The notes beneath the pieces are model-generated. The model had not been told where the DNA came from. It worked only from the letters and a program-made list of their open reading frames with translations, and did not search any database. 64,000 bases of DNA from Lachancea dasiensis (taxonomy: Eukaryota > Ascomycota > Saccharomycetes > Saccharomycetales > Saccharomycetaceae), in contig LT598455.1 of NCBI GenBank assembly GCA_900074725.1, positions 249,802 through 313,801 of the forward strand, in the 5' to 3' direction. Numbering within the stretch: the stretch's first letter is position 1; every line of letters starts with the position of its first letter. Positions 48,115-58,325 of this stretch are shown here, one piece after another. A program made the position numbers and the translations under genes.

Positions 48115-48977
48115 TGCTTTGGTTTCTAATGCGGCTGCGATCGCTTGTGTTTAAAGCGCAAGTTTCGAACGAAGAATTTGCTTTGACTGAGCTTTGAGAA
48201 ATCGATAGTTCTTCCGGAGAAGCCAATTGTTGGTTTGTCCTTTCAACTATGTGTGAATAAGACCTGAAAACACCACCTTTATGGGTCTTTGATTTTACAC
48301 TTGTCGAAGTTCAAGGGTAGATCGAGGCTTTTGTAGACTGCGATTGGAAGCCGTTTGACTGGTAAGTAATTCGTTGATAGCCAGTGGACTATGCCTAGAG
48401 AAGGCTTCCTTGCTGGTTGTACAAGAGGAAACCTCAAATTGGTTGGATGTGTAATGTACAAAGATAGATAGTGATTTGCAAACAGTTTGAAATCAAACAT
48501 TCGTAAAAGGTGCCAAGACTTTTCTAGAAAATCGAAGTCGACCATATTTTGCCACTAATCGCATAATTCACCCGTCTTTTAAATGCATGTAGTTTGGAAG
48601 CTTTTAAACACATATATTCATATTCGTTTACGAGAGTAAGAGTTTACATTGACTTTCAACACATGATTTTGGTGTGAAGGTAATTTCTTAGTTGTACAGC
48701 GTTAATCCGTTAAGAGCTCGCCTGTGTTGCGCCTATGTATCATTAGTTCGCCCCGCACTTGTCTCGAGTCCAGTCTTGAATAAAAGTATAGTAACACCAC
48801 CTTCAAGGTGACTACACTAGGTAGTTTAGTCAATTGTGTAGAGGTTGAGGTGAGTATATAGTGGCTGTTCAAAGAAACGAGAGCTTCCTAACTGGTAGCG
48901 CTGCCAGCAGTGTTCCCAAGCGACGAATTTGGCCGCGACATGAACATAGTGTAAATTAGGTGGCGGATGGCTAGAAG
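48115..48977. other. RPN4 promoter region
   Basis: About 860 bases upstream of RPN4, up to the THI20 stop. TTCTAGAA at 48522-48529 is a two-unit heat-shock-element-like site, plausible for RPN4, which Hsf1 controls in S. cerevisiae. An 88-codon minus-strand frame at 48279-48545 has no recognisable features and is probably chance. Confidence 0.45.
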
Positions 48978-50735
48978 TTACCTCGATGCTTCATACTGCA
49001 ATGCAGCGTCCCAAAATGCGGTCTCGAGCTTACACACCGTGGCGTAAATTTCACATAGAGAATCCCAATCGTCGGTCATCTGGCACACTCGATCTAATAG
49101 AACCAACCCTTCCTGCATGGCGTCCCTATACCATGGGGCCAGGTAGTCTTGGCACCAGGAATAGTAAATGTCATCTTTGTCAACAGTAATAGCATCTTTG
49201 AAGTTGTCCAACGCATGGCCATATCCCATCAAACATGGCGACAAAGCAGCACATAGGTGAATCCAGGAGCCGTTCTTGGCCACGTCATCGAAAAAGCGGG
49301 CATAGTTCTTCAAAGCAGACCCCATTTTGATCTCATCAAAGTGCTTCATGTCTGGAATTCTAAAATGCTTCATCATTTTCTCACGGTGTCTTTCCATTTC
49401 AGTTTTGATGGAAGTAACAATCTGGACTGACTTGTCAAAGTCACTTGTGGTGGGAGCCTTGCTGGCAGCAATGCAGTGCACTTGGGCGTAGTTATCTAGA
49501 TAGGCGTAATCTTGCTCTAGGAAGAATTTGAACTTCTCGCGCTCTAAGGTGCCATCTGCGACGCGCTTAACAAAGTCGTGCTTCGTATAGGACTCCCAGT
49601 GAGGCTTAACCCGTGGATCTGACACCAAGTACTCGAAAAAGTGGCCTGAGTCTCGAATTTGAGAAACTAAGCTGCTAGTACTGCTGCTGCGCGTGCTGTT
49701 GCCCTTAGGGGCGTCGTCTTCCGGCAAATTGTCCTGTGAATCTATTGCCAAGGCGTGAGCAGAATAGCACAAATCTTTGACCATCTCCCGCAGCGGCGTT
49801 TTTATCCCATAGACGTGGTTGATGGGCCCATTCTCTTTGATGTGGGCTTTACTCACCGAGCACCCAATTTCTATAGCGTTGTGCACATACTGGATCGCTC
49901 CGTAAACAGCGTGCTCAAGGTTTTCGCCATGTGCCAAGTTACTTGCGATTGCCGAGGCCAGAGTACAGCCAGTACCATGGGTGTTTTTGGAATCGCAGCA
50001 GTCGCTGAGATAAACGACGCAGTTCCCGTTCTTGGTGTATAATACATCCGTTACGTATCTTTTGCCCCTAACATCCGTCCATGGCGCGTGCCCACCTTTC
50101 AAAAGCACGTTGGGGCATTGAGTAACAATCTGTAGCTCTTGTGCTTTGGAAATCATGTTTTCAACGTTGTCCAATTGCAGCTCTTGCTCAGTACAGCCCA
50201 GAAGTTGGGATGCCTCATGGACATTGGGAGTTATAAGGGTTGCCAGAGGTGCGAGTCTTTTGATATCCTGAATCACAGATTCGTCGCGTACTAGCGAGGC
50301 TCCTGAGGAGGCCACCAACACTGGATCCACCACAATCGGTGGTCTTTCCTCGGCCTTTAGGCCGCTCATGACTTCAAGCAGCACTCCCACGGCATTTTTT
50401 GTCAACATCCCAGTTTTAATGGCATCCACCTGCATGTCTCGCAGATTACTTTTGAGGGCCAACTCAAAGTGCTCCCGGGGCACTTCATGTATGGAATAAA
50501 CACCCTGTGGAGTTTGAGCCGTTAAGGCTGCCATACACGTTAAACCGTAGCATTTGTGCGCAGTAAAAGTCTTAAGGTCTGCTTCGATCCCGGCTCCACC
50601 ACTGCAGTCTGAAGTCGCTACAGTCATCACGCTTGCAAGTCGCTCATTAGCACGGAGAGCAACATATGGAGGTGCTGTGTTAACCAGCACTTGCTGTGTA
50701 TTAACGTAACCTGTATGCTTCATGTATGGCAACAT
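48978..50735 (-). CDS. THI20: HMP/HMP-phosphate kinase with TENA/thiaminase II domain (Thi20)
   Basis: Bifunctional thiamine enzyme: the N-terminal ThiD domain phosphorylates hydroxymethylpyrimidine, and the C-terminal TENA domain has thiaminase II activity for salvage. The 585 residues (S. cerevisiae 551) show the kinase motifs TVATSDCSGGAGIEADLKTF near residue 38 and HGTGCTLASAIASNL near 260, then a low-complexity linker of Ser and Arg, then TENA from about residue 365 with FKFFLEQDYAYLDNYAQVH, LMGYGHAL and SWCQDYLAPWY. ATG at 50733-50735. Same orientation as RPN4. Confidence 0.95.
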   Translation of the reverse strand: MLPYMKHTGYVNTQQVLVNTAPPYVALRANERLASVMTVATSDCSGGAGIEADLKTFTAHKCYGLTCMAALTAQTPQGVYSIHEVPREHFELALKSNLRDMQVDAIKTGMLTKNAVGVLLEVMSGLKAEERPPIVVDPVLVASSGASLVRDESVIQDIKRLAPLATLITPNVHEASQLLGCTEQELQLDNVENMISKAQELQIVTQCPNVLLKGGHAPWTDVRGKRYVTDVLYTKNGNCVVYLSDCCDSKNTHGTGCTLASAIASNLAHGENLEHAVYGAIQYVHNAIEIGCSVSKAHIKENGPINHVYGIKTPLREMVKDLCYSAHALAIDSQDNLPEDDAPKGNSTRSSSTSSLVSQIRDSGHFFEYLVSDPRVKPHWESYTKHDFVKRVADGTLEREKFKFFLEQDYAYLDNYAQVHCIAASKAPTTSDFDKSVQIVTSIKTEMERHREKMMKHFRIPDMKHFDEIKMGSALKNYARFFDDVAKNGSWIHLCAALSPCLMGYGHALDNFKDAITVDKDDIYYSWCQDYLAPWYRDAMQEGLVLLDRVCQMTDDWDSLCEIYATVCKLETAFWDAALQYEASR

Positions 50736-51806
50736 CTACTAATGATGACAGCCCGTATTATAACAGGGAAGCTGTCTAGTGTCCAAATCTTGAACCGAAT
50801 ATCCATTATTTATATCAACTTTAGAGCACACCTTGTTTGTTCTATCGGTTTCCTAGTTTATGATCATCACATCATGTCATGAATACAGTAAGAATAACGT
50901 AGGTCAAAACTCACAGACAAACAGGCAAAATAGGTGAAGACATTCTCATTAGAAGACGATCTTTTGACGAAATTGGGATACGAATCGAACCACAAATCGA
51001 ACGATAGTGAAAGATTATCTTTCAACGTTATGAATTATTCGATGAAATGGTTGACTAGCTTATGAGTTTACGCGGGAAGAGATAGCAACTGATCAGCTTA
51101 GCCACCGCTTTTTCCTTTGAGATAGATTATTGGGAGGCAAGTCCACAACGAACCATCCTGCGGGTATGACAAGTCAGGCTTGACCGTTCTAAGTAACCTT
51201 CCCATTATTACAGTTGCGTCAACAAGATTCCGACAAGTTTGAAATACGACCTTCCGTAGAGAAATGTGTTCGAGACTGTGGCATGGTACTAAGGGCAACT
51301 TTCTAAGAGTTCGGCCGCGGATATCAGCCCGCTTTAGGTTTCGGTAAGTGTTAGTATGGAGTTTGTTTTTATGGGTGCTGGGAACTACGCTCGGTAGAGT
51401 CCCGAGAAAGAGTAGTATTTTGTTCACCATTCAGACAACTCATTGCCAAGTAATATATCTTATCGAATTCTGGATGTCATCTGTGTAAAGCAAGCTTAGG
51501 CTGTTTTAAAAATGACCCCATGTCTGGAGAAGCTCACTAATCGTGGACCCTAATATCATGCGTGTGAGTATCGCCGCTGCTAAGCAGCATTTTTTGTCAT
51601 TAGGCTCATCTTTAGACTGTTCCCGTGTGACGGTTGAATCAGGGTTTGGTGCGTTGTGAGGTTGACACTAGTTTGCTCGAGTCTCAGGATAAGAATGGGT
51701 CGTTGCAAAGGTTTCGCCTATCTGATAACGCTTAAAACCCACGGTGACGCTCTGACAGATTGAAAGTAATGGCACAGTGGTTTTCCTGCGAAAGGTGAAG
51801 TTTTAG
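50736..51806. other. Spacer upstream of THI20
   Basis: About 1.07 kb with the THI20 promoter at the left and the start of the yapsin remnant at the right. A minus-strand 110-codon frame at 51098-51430 begins with ATG but shows no domain or composition suggesting a real protein. Confidence 0.45.
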
Positions 51807-52409
51807 ATGTCGTTTTGTCTTGCGGCCTGTTATACTTAAAAAGAATGCTGTCACGGCCTGGGGTCTGGAGCTTAATAGCCAATCCATTGTATCGTCTGCC
51901 CTTGACAATGGCGGATTTCTGGGCCTTGAGTTTGCGAAGTCCAGAGGTTCCTCGTATAAATCTGCCTTTCGTGGGGCCCGTTCGAAACTTTGGGATCAAC
52001 GATCCATCCACTACGACAATGTCGACCATTCGGGCTCGCCAATGAAAACGACTTCTATGCTGTGACTGTAGACGTCAGCACCCTCGCGCAGCAAGTCACA
52101 GTACTTCTCGACACCGGTTCTTCTGATCTTTGGTTTCCAATCAGGAGCAATCCGTACTGTTCAGAAGTCCAAAATCGCGTCAAGCGACTTGCTGATCGTC
52201 GAACTGAGCTAGGTACGGTATCTTTTACTTCTGCTATTCCTGATACCACCATTATGGGAATACCTACTGCGTCACCTATGGATTGCAATGAGTATGGCAC
52301 GTTCGATTACAACGTATCTTTGACTTTTCGAGGATACCGTTCTAAACCTTTCGAAAACCTGTACGATGTTGGGTCGTACGTTCTTGGTTGGGGGCGCGAT
52401 GAGAAGTAG
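51807..52409 (+). pseudogene. Truncated, frame-broken yapsin-type aspartyl protease
   Basis: A remnant of a GPI-anchored aspartyl protease. A short start at 51807 (MSFCLAACYT) is followed, in another frame, by a propeptide-like stretch including GGFLGLEFAKSRGSSYKSA. After a further shift near 52020 comes the mature N-terminus NENDFYAVTVDVSTLAQQV and the catalytic VLLDTGSSDLWFP. Then CNEYGTFDYNVSLTF and a flap-like segment DVGSYVLGWGRDE are readable. The C-terminal lobe with the second catalytic Asp is missing. At least two frame breaks and the lost C-terminal half show it is dead. Motifs remain clear, so decay is not ancient. Confidence 0.85.
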
Positions 52410-53448
52410 CTGAACGGTATCGCTTTAACAGAGCTTGACTAAGCAGTCGCTGAGGTTATGAACTGGTATGCAAGAATTAGAGTCTACCTTCCACTACTTC
52501 ATTGGCTACATACATATATCCCAATCTCCCCGTGTATTAACGTGGCCGCCATCACCAAAGAAATCATTTCCCACCATTCTTCATGCTCAATCAGAACCAC
52601 AATTGAATCTACCTCCAACTCAGGAAATTCGTCGACAACCCCAATCCCAACAAACTTGCCCGCGGCCAAAAGATCAATATCAAGAAGTAAATCGTTCTTC
52701 CTGAAGTCAGTGTCAGTTCGCAGACGGACGTGGGACTTACCGATAGAGGGACACGCGCACTCGTAGCTGAAGGGAATTTAGCTGTCAGCCACCATGTCAG
52801 CAAATCTTTTGGAGCCTTACGGTCAAACTTGAAGGAGATGCTACGAAGGACTTCAGCGTCGTCTCCCGCATTGCATTGTATGTCTTCGTCGACCATAAAT
52901 TATCAAGAACGTATGACAAGTGACCATGAAAGTCGGGGGACTTTTGTTGCTTACCCGGGTGCTGGAAGTAGAACCAAGTGGCTAGAGAGCTTGAATTTAA
53001 CCCCTGGTGATTTTGGCGCACCTCAAGTCCTGGGTTCTGATATCAGTGCTCAAGTTCAGGCTGCTCGAACGCTCGTTTCTTCCAATTGATCGAGCTTTTT
53101 CGTGACTACTAAATCAAACGTCGGCAAATATCTCACTATCAACCGGTTATGATTGTCCTCAGCTGGGATCTACACAGACTCAACATCAATGTTTGTTTGG
53201 GAGGCTACTAGGTGTGGCATGAGGGAGTTCAATGGTGCTGTTTGCAACGTTTTAGGACCATGATCTTGGTTACACCAAAGCAGAGGGCACACTGCATGGA
53301 AGCCCCGAGGATAGAACTGAGAGACACCTGACAGATCAAACTCCTGCAATATCAGTAAATAAAAATATATAATATATATTGGTGTCCTTGTAATCTCTGG
53401 GAACAACCGCTAAGCTGTACTCAACATTGTTATCGTACCAAAATTCAC
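52410..53448. other. Decayed or chance coding-like sequence beyond the yapsin remnant
   Basis: About 1 kb with no recognised gene. Two plus-strand stretches are coding-like: one with a Pro/Gln-rich tract (NLPPTQEIRRQPQSQQ, from about 52600) and one with a 119-codon frame ending at 53089 (VLGSDISAQVQAARTLVSSN at its end). They do not match the missing yapsin lobe. The last 350 bases before LOT6 include an AT-rich tract near 53360-53380. Confidence 0.4.
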
Positions 53449-54072
53449 TTAAGAGGGCTGCACTGCCCGGGAATAAATTTGCAAAAGATTCGCGTAAGCC
53501 TTTTCAATCTGAGACTTCTCACCTTCCCAAAAGCTCTCCACTGACGAGTTCGACAAACCCAGATCGGCTCCCGTAGCAGCATCAACCAATGTTTTGCGAT
53601 CTGGAAATGCGAGAGTGACCGTAGAGTCTGTGGGAAGCATGCGTATGCCCTGCAGTACCAGAGTCAGTTGCTCATTACATTTGGTTCCCCCATGCTCGCC
53701 GTAAGTAACCACCATCGCCGGCTTACCATGCCACTCATTGTACAAAAAGTCAATGGCATTTTTCAGCACCGCAGGATAGCCCCAGTTATACTGTGGAGTA
53801 ACAAATATGAAAGCATCGTACTTTTGAACCTCCCGGCTCCAGCGTCTGGTATGTTCATGGTCATATTCCTCTGTTGATTTTATCTGAGACGGGACCTTGG
53901 ATTCATCATATAACGGCAGATTCCAATGAGCTAAATCAATTAGCCTCAATGTGGGCTTTGCAGACTGTTTCTGATATGTTTCGGAATTTTCTATTGTGTC
54001 CAAGACGAACTGTGCGATCTGTGGAGCTGCTCTGGGTTTTCGGGTACTTCCGATGATAATACCTATAAGCAT
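53449..54072 (-). CDS. LOT6: FMN-dependent NAD(P)H quinone reductase Lot6
   Basis: Flavodoxin-like quinone reductase that in S. cerevisiae binds the 20S proteasome and links redox state to Yap4 stability. I start at the ATG at 54070-54072 (MLIGIIIGSTRKPRAAPQ), giving 207 residues (S. cerevisiae 191); five more open codons upstream lack ATG. FMN contacts are visible in GSTRKPR, TPQYNWGYPAVLKNAIDFLY and VVTYGEHGG. Position beside UFO1 is not the S. cerevisiae arrangement. Confidence 0.9.
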   Translation of the reverse strand: MLIGIIIGSTRKPRAAPQIAQFVLDTIENSETYQKQSAKPTLRLIDLAHWNLPLYDESKVPSQIKSTEEYDHEHTRRWSREVQKYDAFIFVTPQYNWGYPAVLKNAIDFLYNEWHGKPAMVVTYGEHGGTKCNEQLTLVLQGIRMLPTDSTVTLAFPDRKTLVDAATGADLGLSNSSVESFWEGEKSQIEKAYANLLQIYSRAVQPS

Positions 54073-54997
54073 CCCGAAAGTCTTCACACAAATATGCCAA
54101 ATACGAGGCAGGCAGGAGCTCTGAATTGAACGGCTATTGTCAAGTCATGCTACTTTGTTTCATCCTGTAGGCCTTCGATTCCTTATATACTTCTCAATAA
54201 ATTGTAATTTTGTATGTCAAAATCAAGCGGAGATAAGCGTATATAATGGAAAAATAGCTAGAGAGAGTTCGAGTCGCTAATGGGCGATACATCGTTGACT
54301 TGCTCATGATTTTGGGCAAATATCGATGCTTTCAAGCTGGCCATAGCAGGGTTTCTTGACCTTTGGGGAAGGCGGGCCTGTCACCATTGCTAATCAATTG
54401 ACTCAACGTCAACCGAGGAAAAAGTGATGCATCGAGTGCGTCGTTCAGCAACCACACCATCCAGACAGTAAGTTACGACTCCATATTCCGCTCACTAACT
54501 ACAGTTCTGAGCAGAAACAGTATTGCGTCCAGGAGAGAAGAACTCTTGAGAAAAAAAAGGTGCCCTAAGGAAGATACCACGTATTTTTGGTGACAGTTAG
54601 GCGACGGTAAATTTTTATTTGACGGGTACCTAATCAATCAAGAAATCGGCCACCTTTGGCTTGGAGAGAATAAACAATTGATGAGAAGTGTAGTTGAGAC
54701 CGGCACGGCAAGTAAAAATAACACTTTCAAAACTTCGAGATCTACACCATTTTCTTTAAAGCTCACAAAGCTTCGCGATTTACGCGCCTTCTGGCATTGA
54801 TGAACCTAGCTGATGCGCTATCAACTGGCCACTGGAGAACTGTTTTGACAGATCTTCCACGTTATATTTCCAATCACGGGAGACGAGGGTGAATAGGCCC
54901 ACGACCATAAATTAGTGTCAGCTATGCGAAGTTGACACCTTTCGATATCTAGTTTACGAAGCCCGCTGTTAGCCACCTTCATCGATCTCTGACCTTC
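54073..54997. other. Divergent promoter spacer between LOT6 and UFO1
   Basis: About 925 bases serving two divergent genes. No repeats, RNA genes or supported frames seen. A TATATAATGG lies near 54240. Confidence 0.45.
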
Positions 54998-56857
54998 ATG
55001 ACAGACATTGCGCATAGTGGAACCTCCTTGAGCAGACTTCCAAGCGAGATTTTGATTAACATTTTAAGTTTTCTGGATGAGAAGGACCTTTATGCGGTGC
55101 AGGCTACTTGCAGACACTTTTTGGAGATTGTCAACGATGAGGAACTGTGGAAGAACCTTTTCGTAGCCAGAATTCATACTCGGCTGTTTCCGTCATTTTC
55201 ACGATCCCCGAAATTTAGTGTCGAATATGTCGAGAGGAACAGAGGACTGAGTGAATGGAAACATAATAGGGCTGTCAAAACCAAGTACACGGTAGCTACA
55301 CAAAATCAATATAACCAGCTTGAAAAGATGGTATTTGAATATCCTCGCTGTGCCTGCTATAGTGATGGCGTGATTGTAATTGTACAGCTGCAGTCCAAAC
55401 GCCGGAAAGACAGATTGACGTATATGCCTTGTACTACTCCCAATGGATGTTCCACTATGCATTTTAATATAAATGCCGCTGTATTTGGCCGCTTTGATGG
55501 TCGGGTCTTTGGGAAACTACTGACAAACAAGTCACACCTCTGTCCGGTCACTGAGTTCAATGCTATACATCGCTCTAGCGTCACCTCTATCACTACTGCT
55601 GCTTTGGAAGATTCCTCTGTTGATTGGTGTGTAAGTGGTTGTGAATTGGGTGAGGTGAAATGGTGGTGCGAAGCGAAATTGCAAAAATCTTTACAAATCA
55701 CTGATAAACCGATTCTGCGATTGGCCTTGAACAGAGATCTCACGATCGTAGTAGATTCACATGAAATTTATGTTGTTGAAAAAATGGAGTGCGTGCATAA
55801 ATTGACGGTACCGGCCAGACTCGGAGACTCCTTGTTTCAAATTCAACACTTTCAAGTCGATTTCGGGGGGAGAGTGTTGATCATTGGTGACATGTCAGAA
55901 CTCTTTGTGATATCCATAAACCCTGACCAAGACTTTGGGTTTACAAGGTCTATGAGTTTTCCTCAGCAGATTCAAAACATATTTCTCGACGATGTGACTT
56001 CCAAAAGAAGTCAGCACAGTGACGTGGCGGGCGGGGATGGCTGTTATTTGGGTATCCTGACGGGTGACAACTCCATATTTGTTATCAATGTGCGGGCACC
56101 AGGCCCCACACTACGAATTCAAACAAAGCTGGACTTTGAGGATAGGGTTCATGCTGCTCAGATCAATAATATAGTTCTTGTATGTGCCTTCAGTGGATGC
56201 TTGGGAATATTCAACGCGGCTGATGGGAACGAGCTGAGGATGGTTAGAAAGACGGAGAAAGTGCCACAATATCTAGGAGTCTCGCATGGGCGTATGATTG
56301 TCGGAAGCGGCAATGTTCTACATTATCTGCAATATACTGATGACGAGCCGAAACAGAAGAGATCAGGATCTTCTCAAAATAATCGCAGCAACAAGTGGAA
56401 CGAGGTTTTGAGCACGCAGCTTGACCTTTACAATGAAGACGAAAAACATAGAAAGGAAGAATCGGAAAAACGTGAACGACTGAGGCGCACATTTGTGGGC
56501 GACTTGGATGATGAGGAAGTTCAACTAGAAATCGCTTTACTGGAGTCGCAAAGTACTCCAAACGAGATTCTGCATTTACATGATCAAGGTCGTGTGCAAG
56601 GTAGTCAACATCAAGTGACAGGTGACGATGACGAGCTTGAGAGGGCTATAGAAGCATCTCGACTTGAATTCGAAAGAAGTCTTATACCGCAGGACCTGGA
56701 TGAAGATGCTGCGCTATTGATGGCCATTCAACAGTCCGAAGAGGAGGAAAGCTTACGACGTCACGTCCGTCGATCTGAAAGGCGAATGCGGCCTCTTGGT
56801 GAAGTCATGAGCTCGAGTGAGTACAGTTCTCGCGAACATACTCCAAGACCACGGTAA
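54998..56857 (+). CDS. UFO1: F-box protein Ufo1 with C-terminal UIMs
   Basis: Substrate receptor of SCF ubiquitin ligase; in S. cerevisiae it directs Ho endonuclease and Rad30 turnover. The 619 residues (S. cerevisiae 668) start with an F-box at about 10-50 (LPSEILINILSFLDEKDLYAV). A long beta-propeller-like middle part follows. Three ubiquitin-interacting motifs are visible near the end: EEVQLEIALLESQ (about 515), DDELERAIEASRLEFERS (about 544) and DAALLMAIQQSEEEE (about 570). Neighbours AIM33, ALO1 and TUB1 are the same as YML087C, YML086C and YML085C next to UFO1 (YML088W), which settles orthology. Confidence 0.94.
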   Translation: MTDIAHSGTSLSRLPSEILINILSFLDEKDLYAVQATCRHFLEIVNDEELWKNLFVARIHTRLFPSFSRSPKFSVEYVERNRGLSEWKHNRAVKTKYTVATQNQYNQLEKMVFEYPRCACYSDGVIVIVQLQSKRRKDRLTYMPCTTPNGCSTMHFNINAAVFGRFDGRVFGKLLTNKSHLCPVTEFNAIHRSSVTSITTAALEDSSVDWCVSGCELGEVKWWCEAKLQKSLQITDKPILRLALNRDLTIVVDSHEIYVVEKMECVHKLTVPARLGDSLFQIQHFQVDFGGRVLIIGDMSELFVISINPDQDFGFTRSMSFPQQIQNIFLDDVTSKRSQHSDVAGGDGCYLGILTGDNSIFVINVRAPGPTLRIQTKLDFEDRVHAAQINNIVLVCAFSGCLGIFNAADGNELRMVRKTEKVPQYLGVSHGRMIVGSGNVLHYLQYTDDEPKQKRSGSSQNNRSNKWNEVLSTQLDLYNEDEKHRKEESEKRERLRRTFVGDLDDEEVQLEIALLESQSTPNEILHLHDQGRVQGSQHQVTGDDDELERAIEASRLEFERSLIPQDLDEDAALLMAIQQSEEEESLRRHVRRSERRMRPLGEVMSSSEYSSREHTPRPR

Positions 56858-57002
56858 TTCTCCAGGACGAAACTATGAATATGAAGTTTTTTATAGTGGA
56901 GCTTAGCTCGTCGCGACTGCTCTGTACTGAATTTTCCGCTCATATAAGGAAGGATATGTACATAGGACTACTTCGAGATATATGATTTACGTTTCACATT
57001 CC

Positions 57003-57929
57003 TTAAAAGGCAAAAACCTGGTCGTCCCCCTTCGATTTTTCAATACCCTGCGGCCACCCTAACTCTTCGGCGTAGCCCAACAGCATTCTCACCATTTCAG
57101 GCTTACCGCTCATCAAAAGCCTGTTTTCGCTAGAAAATCCTGGCAGAAACTTTTGGATATGTTCCTTGGTGACGTAGCCAGTTTCTCCCGTCCAGGTGGC
57201 AGATGGGGTACGAAGGATATAGGTCACCTCAAAGTTTGGATACTTAGCAGCGATATCGTCAAGCTCCTCCTTGAGTAGAATGTCGTTTTCGGTCTCATTG
57301 GCATAAATCAGCGAAATCTTGGTCAAATCTTCAGGATTGGTGATGACCTCGTTGAGGACCTGAAGCATCGGAGTGATGCCAGAACCTCCTGCGATCATAC
57401 ACAAGTGCTTGTACGAGTTGGCAACGTAATTGAATCTTCCTACAGGGCCCTTAAACTCAACGGTGCTCCCTTGTTTGAGACCGGCAAAGTATTTGGAAAC
57501 GTTTCCGTCAGCGTAAGATTTCACAATGATGTCAAAATATCCTTTCTCGAATTTTGGAGAGATTGGAGTGTAGTAGCGCACATAGTCCTTACCATCGATC
57601 GTGACTTTAACAGCTAAATGGTGGCCTACGGGAAAGTTCAAAGACTCTAGGGAGGTTTTCATGTTGAAGCGGTAGATTGCAGAGTTTTTCGAGATCAATG
57701 TCTGATCCTCCAACTCAAGAGCTGACCAACGATCGGAAAACACAGATTTCCGACGCTTGTATGCCGCAGTGAATCTAATAGCAATGACCACGACGATAAA
57801 TGGAATGATCCAAAGAAACTTATAATCATTCACTGTCAAGCAGGTGATGCTCAGGCCCGCCACCAGCAAGCCTACCGGAATATAGATTCCATGAAGTGGG
57901 TCATTCAATAAGTCGGCATTATTAGACAT
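57003..57929 (-). CDS. AIM33: NADH-cytochrome b5 reductase-like protein Aim33
   Basis: Paralogue of Cbr1 lying where Aim33 (YML087C) sits. I start at the ATG at 57927-57929, giving 308 residues (S. cerevisiae 312). Two hydrophobic N-terminal segments (IYIPVGLLVAGLSITCLTV and FLWIIPFIVVVIAIRF) anchor it. The FAD motif RYYTPIS and the NADH motif GGSGITPMLQ are intact, and the C-terminus is DDQVFAF. The usual CGPPxM near the nicotinamide reads SGKPEM (S274), so the conserved cysteine is a serine, which may weaken hydride transfer. True function in this family remains unknown. Confidence 0.9.
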   Translation of the reverse strand: MSNNADLLNDPLHGIYIPVGLLVAGLSITCLTVNDYKFLWIIPFIVVVIAIRFTAAYKRRKSVFSDRWSALELEDQTLISKNSAIYRFNMKTSLESLNFPVGHHLAVKVTIDGKDYVRYYTPISPKFEKGYFDIIVKSYADGNVSKYFAGLKQGSTVEFKGPVGRFNYVANSYKHLCMIAGGSGITPMLQVLNEVITNPEDLTKISLIYANETENDILLKEELDDIAAKYPNFEVTYILRTPSATWTGETGYVTKEHIQKFLPGFSSENRLLMSGKPEMVRMLLGYAEELGWPQGIEKSKGDDQVFAF

Positions 57930-58325
57930 GTCAATCGTAGTATATCGGGTACTCAATTCGAAAAATGCAACCTATACGCTTAACTTGACAGACCTTATAT
58001 CTTTTGCCGGCGACTTGAGCTTGATGAGTAAGGAATTTGTATCTCATGTACGCTGTTTACTTGACAGTTGAGTAATTTTTGTATCCTGGTCTGCAATTCG
58101 AAACTTGCACGCCGCATTTTAATTTCACATATATAAAGCAGGTTTGGCCAACACCTCCAGACGTCTGGCTTAAGATTATTTGAGCAGCGCGGTTCTCGCT
58201 CTCAACAAACATACTCCTTTCGCAATCCCCCAAATCTATGGACCAAATATTTGATTATTCTATGTCTTCTATATCGCAAATTCTCTATATCGCAAGTCTT
58301 TCTATCGTACTGGACAAGGTACCGG
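57930..58325. other. AIM33 promoter spacer
   Basis: About 400 bases between the AIM33 start and the ALO1 stop. Mostly AT-rich, TATATAAAG near 58131 reads on the plus strand. No gene seen. Confidence 0.5.

Noticed and set aside
48279-48545. 88-codon minus-strand ATG frame in the RPN4 promoter
   Set aside because: Lies in regulatory DNA, no domain or signal sequence; probably chance.
48547-48556. TTTTGCCACT as a PACE proteasome element before RPN4
   Set aside because: Last base departs from the TTTGCCACC consensus and RPN4 is not expected to need PACE; too weak.
51098-51430. 110-codon minus-strand ATG frame upstream of THI20
   Set aside because: No homology signal, ordinary composition and inside a promoter region; likely chance.
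51718-52029. 103-codon minus-strand frame over the yapsin remnant
   Set aside because: Shadow of the yapsin propeptide on the plus strand.
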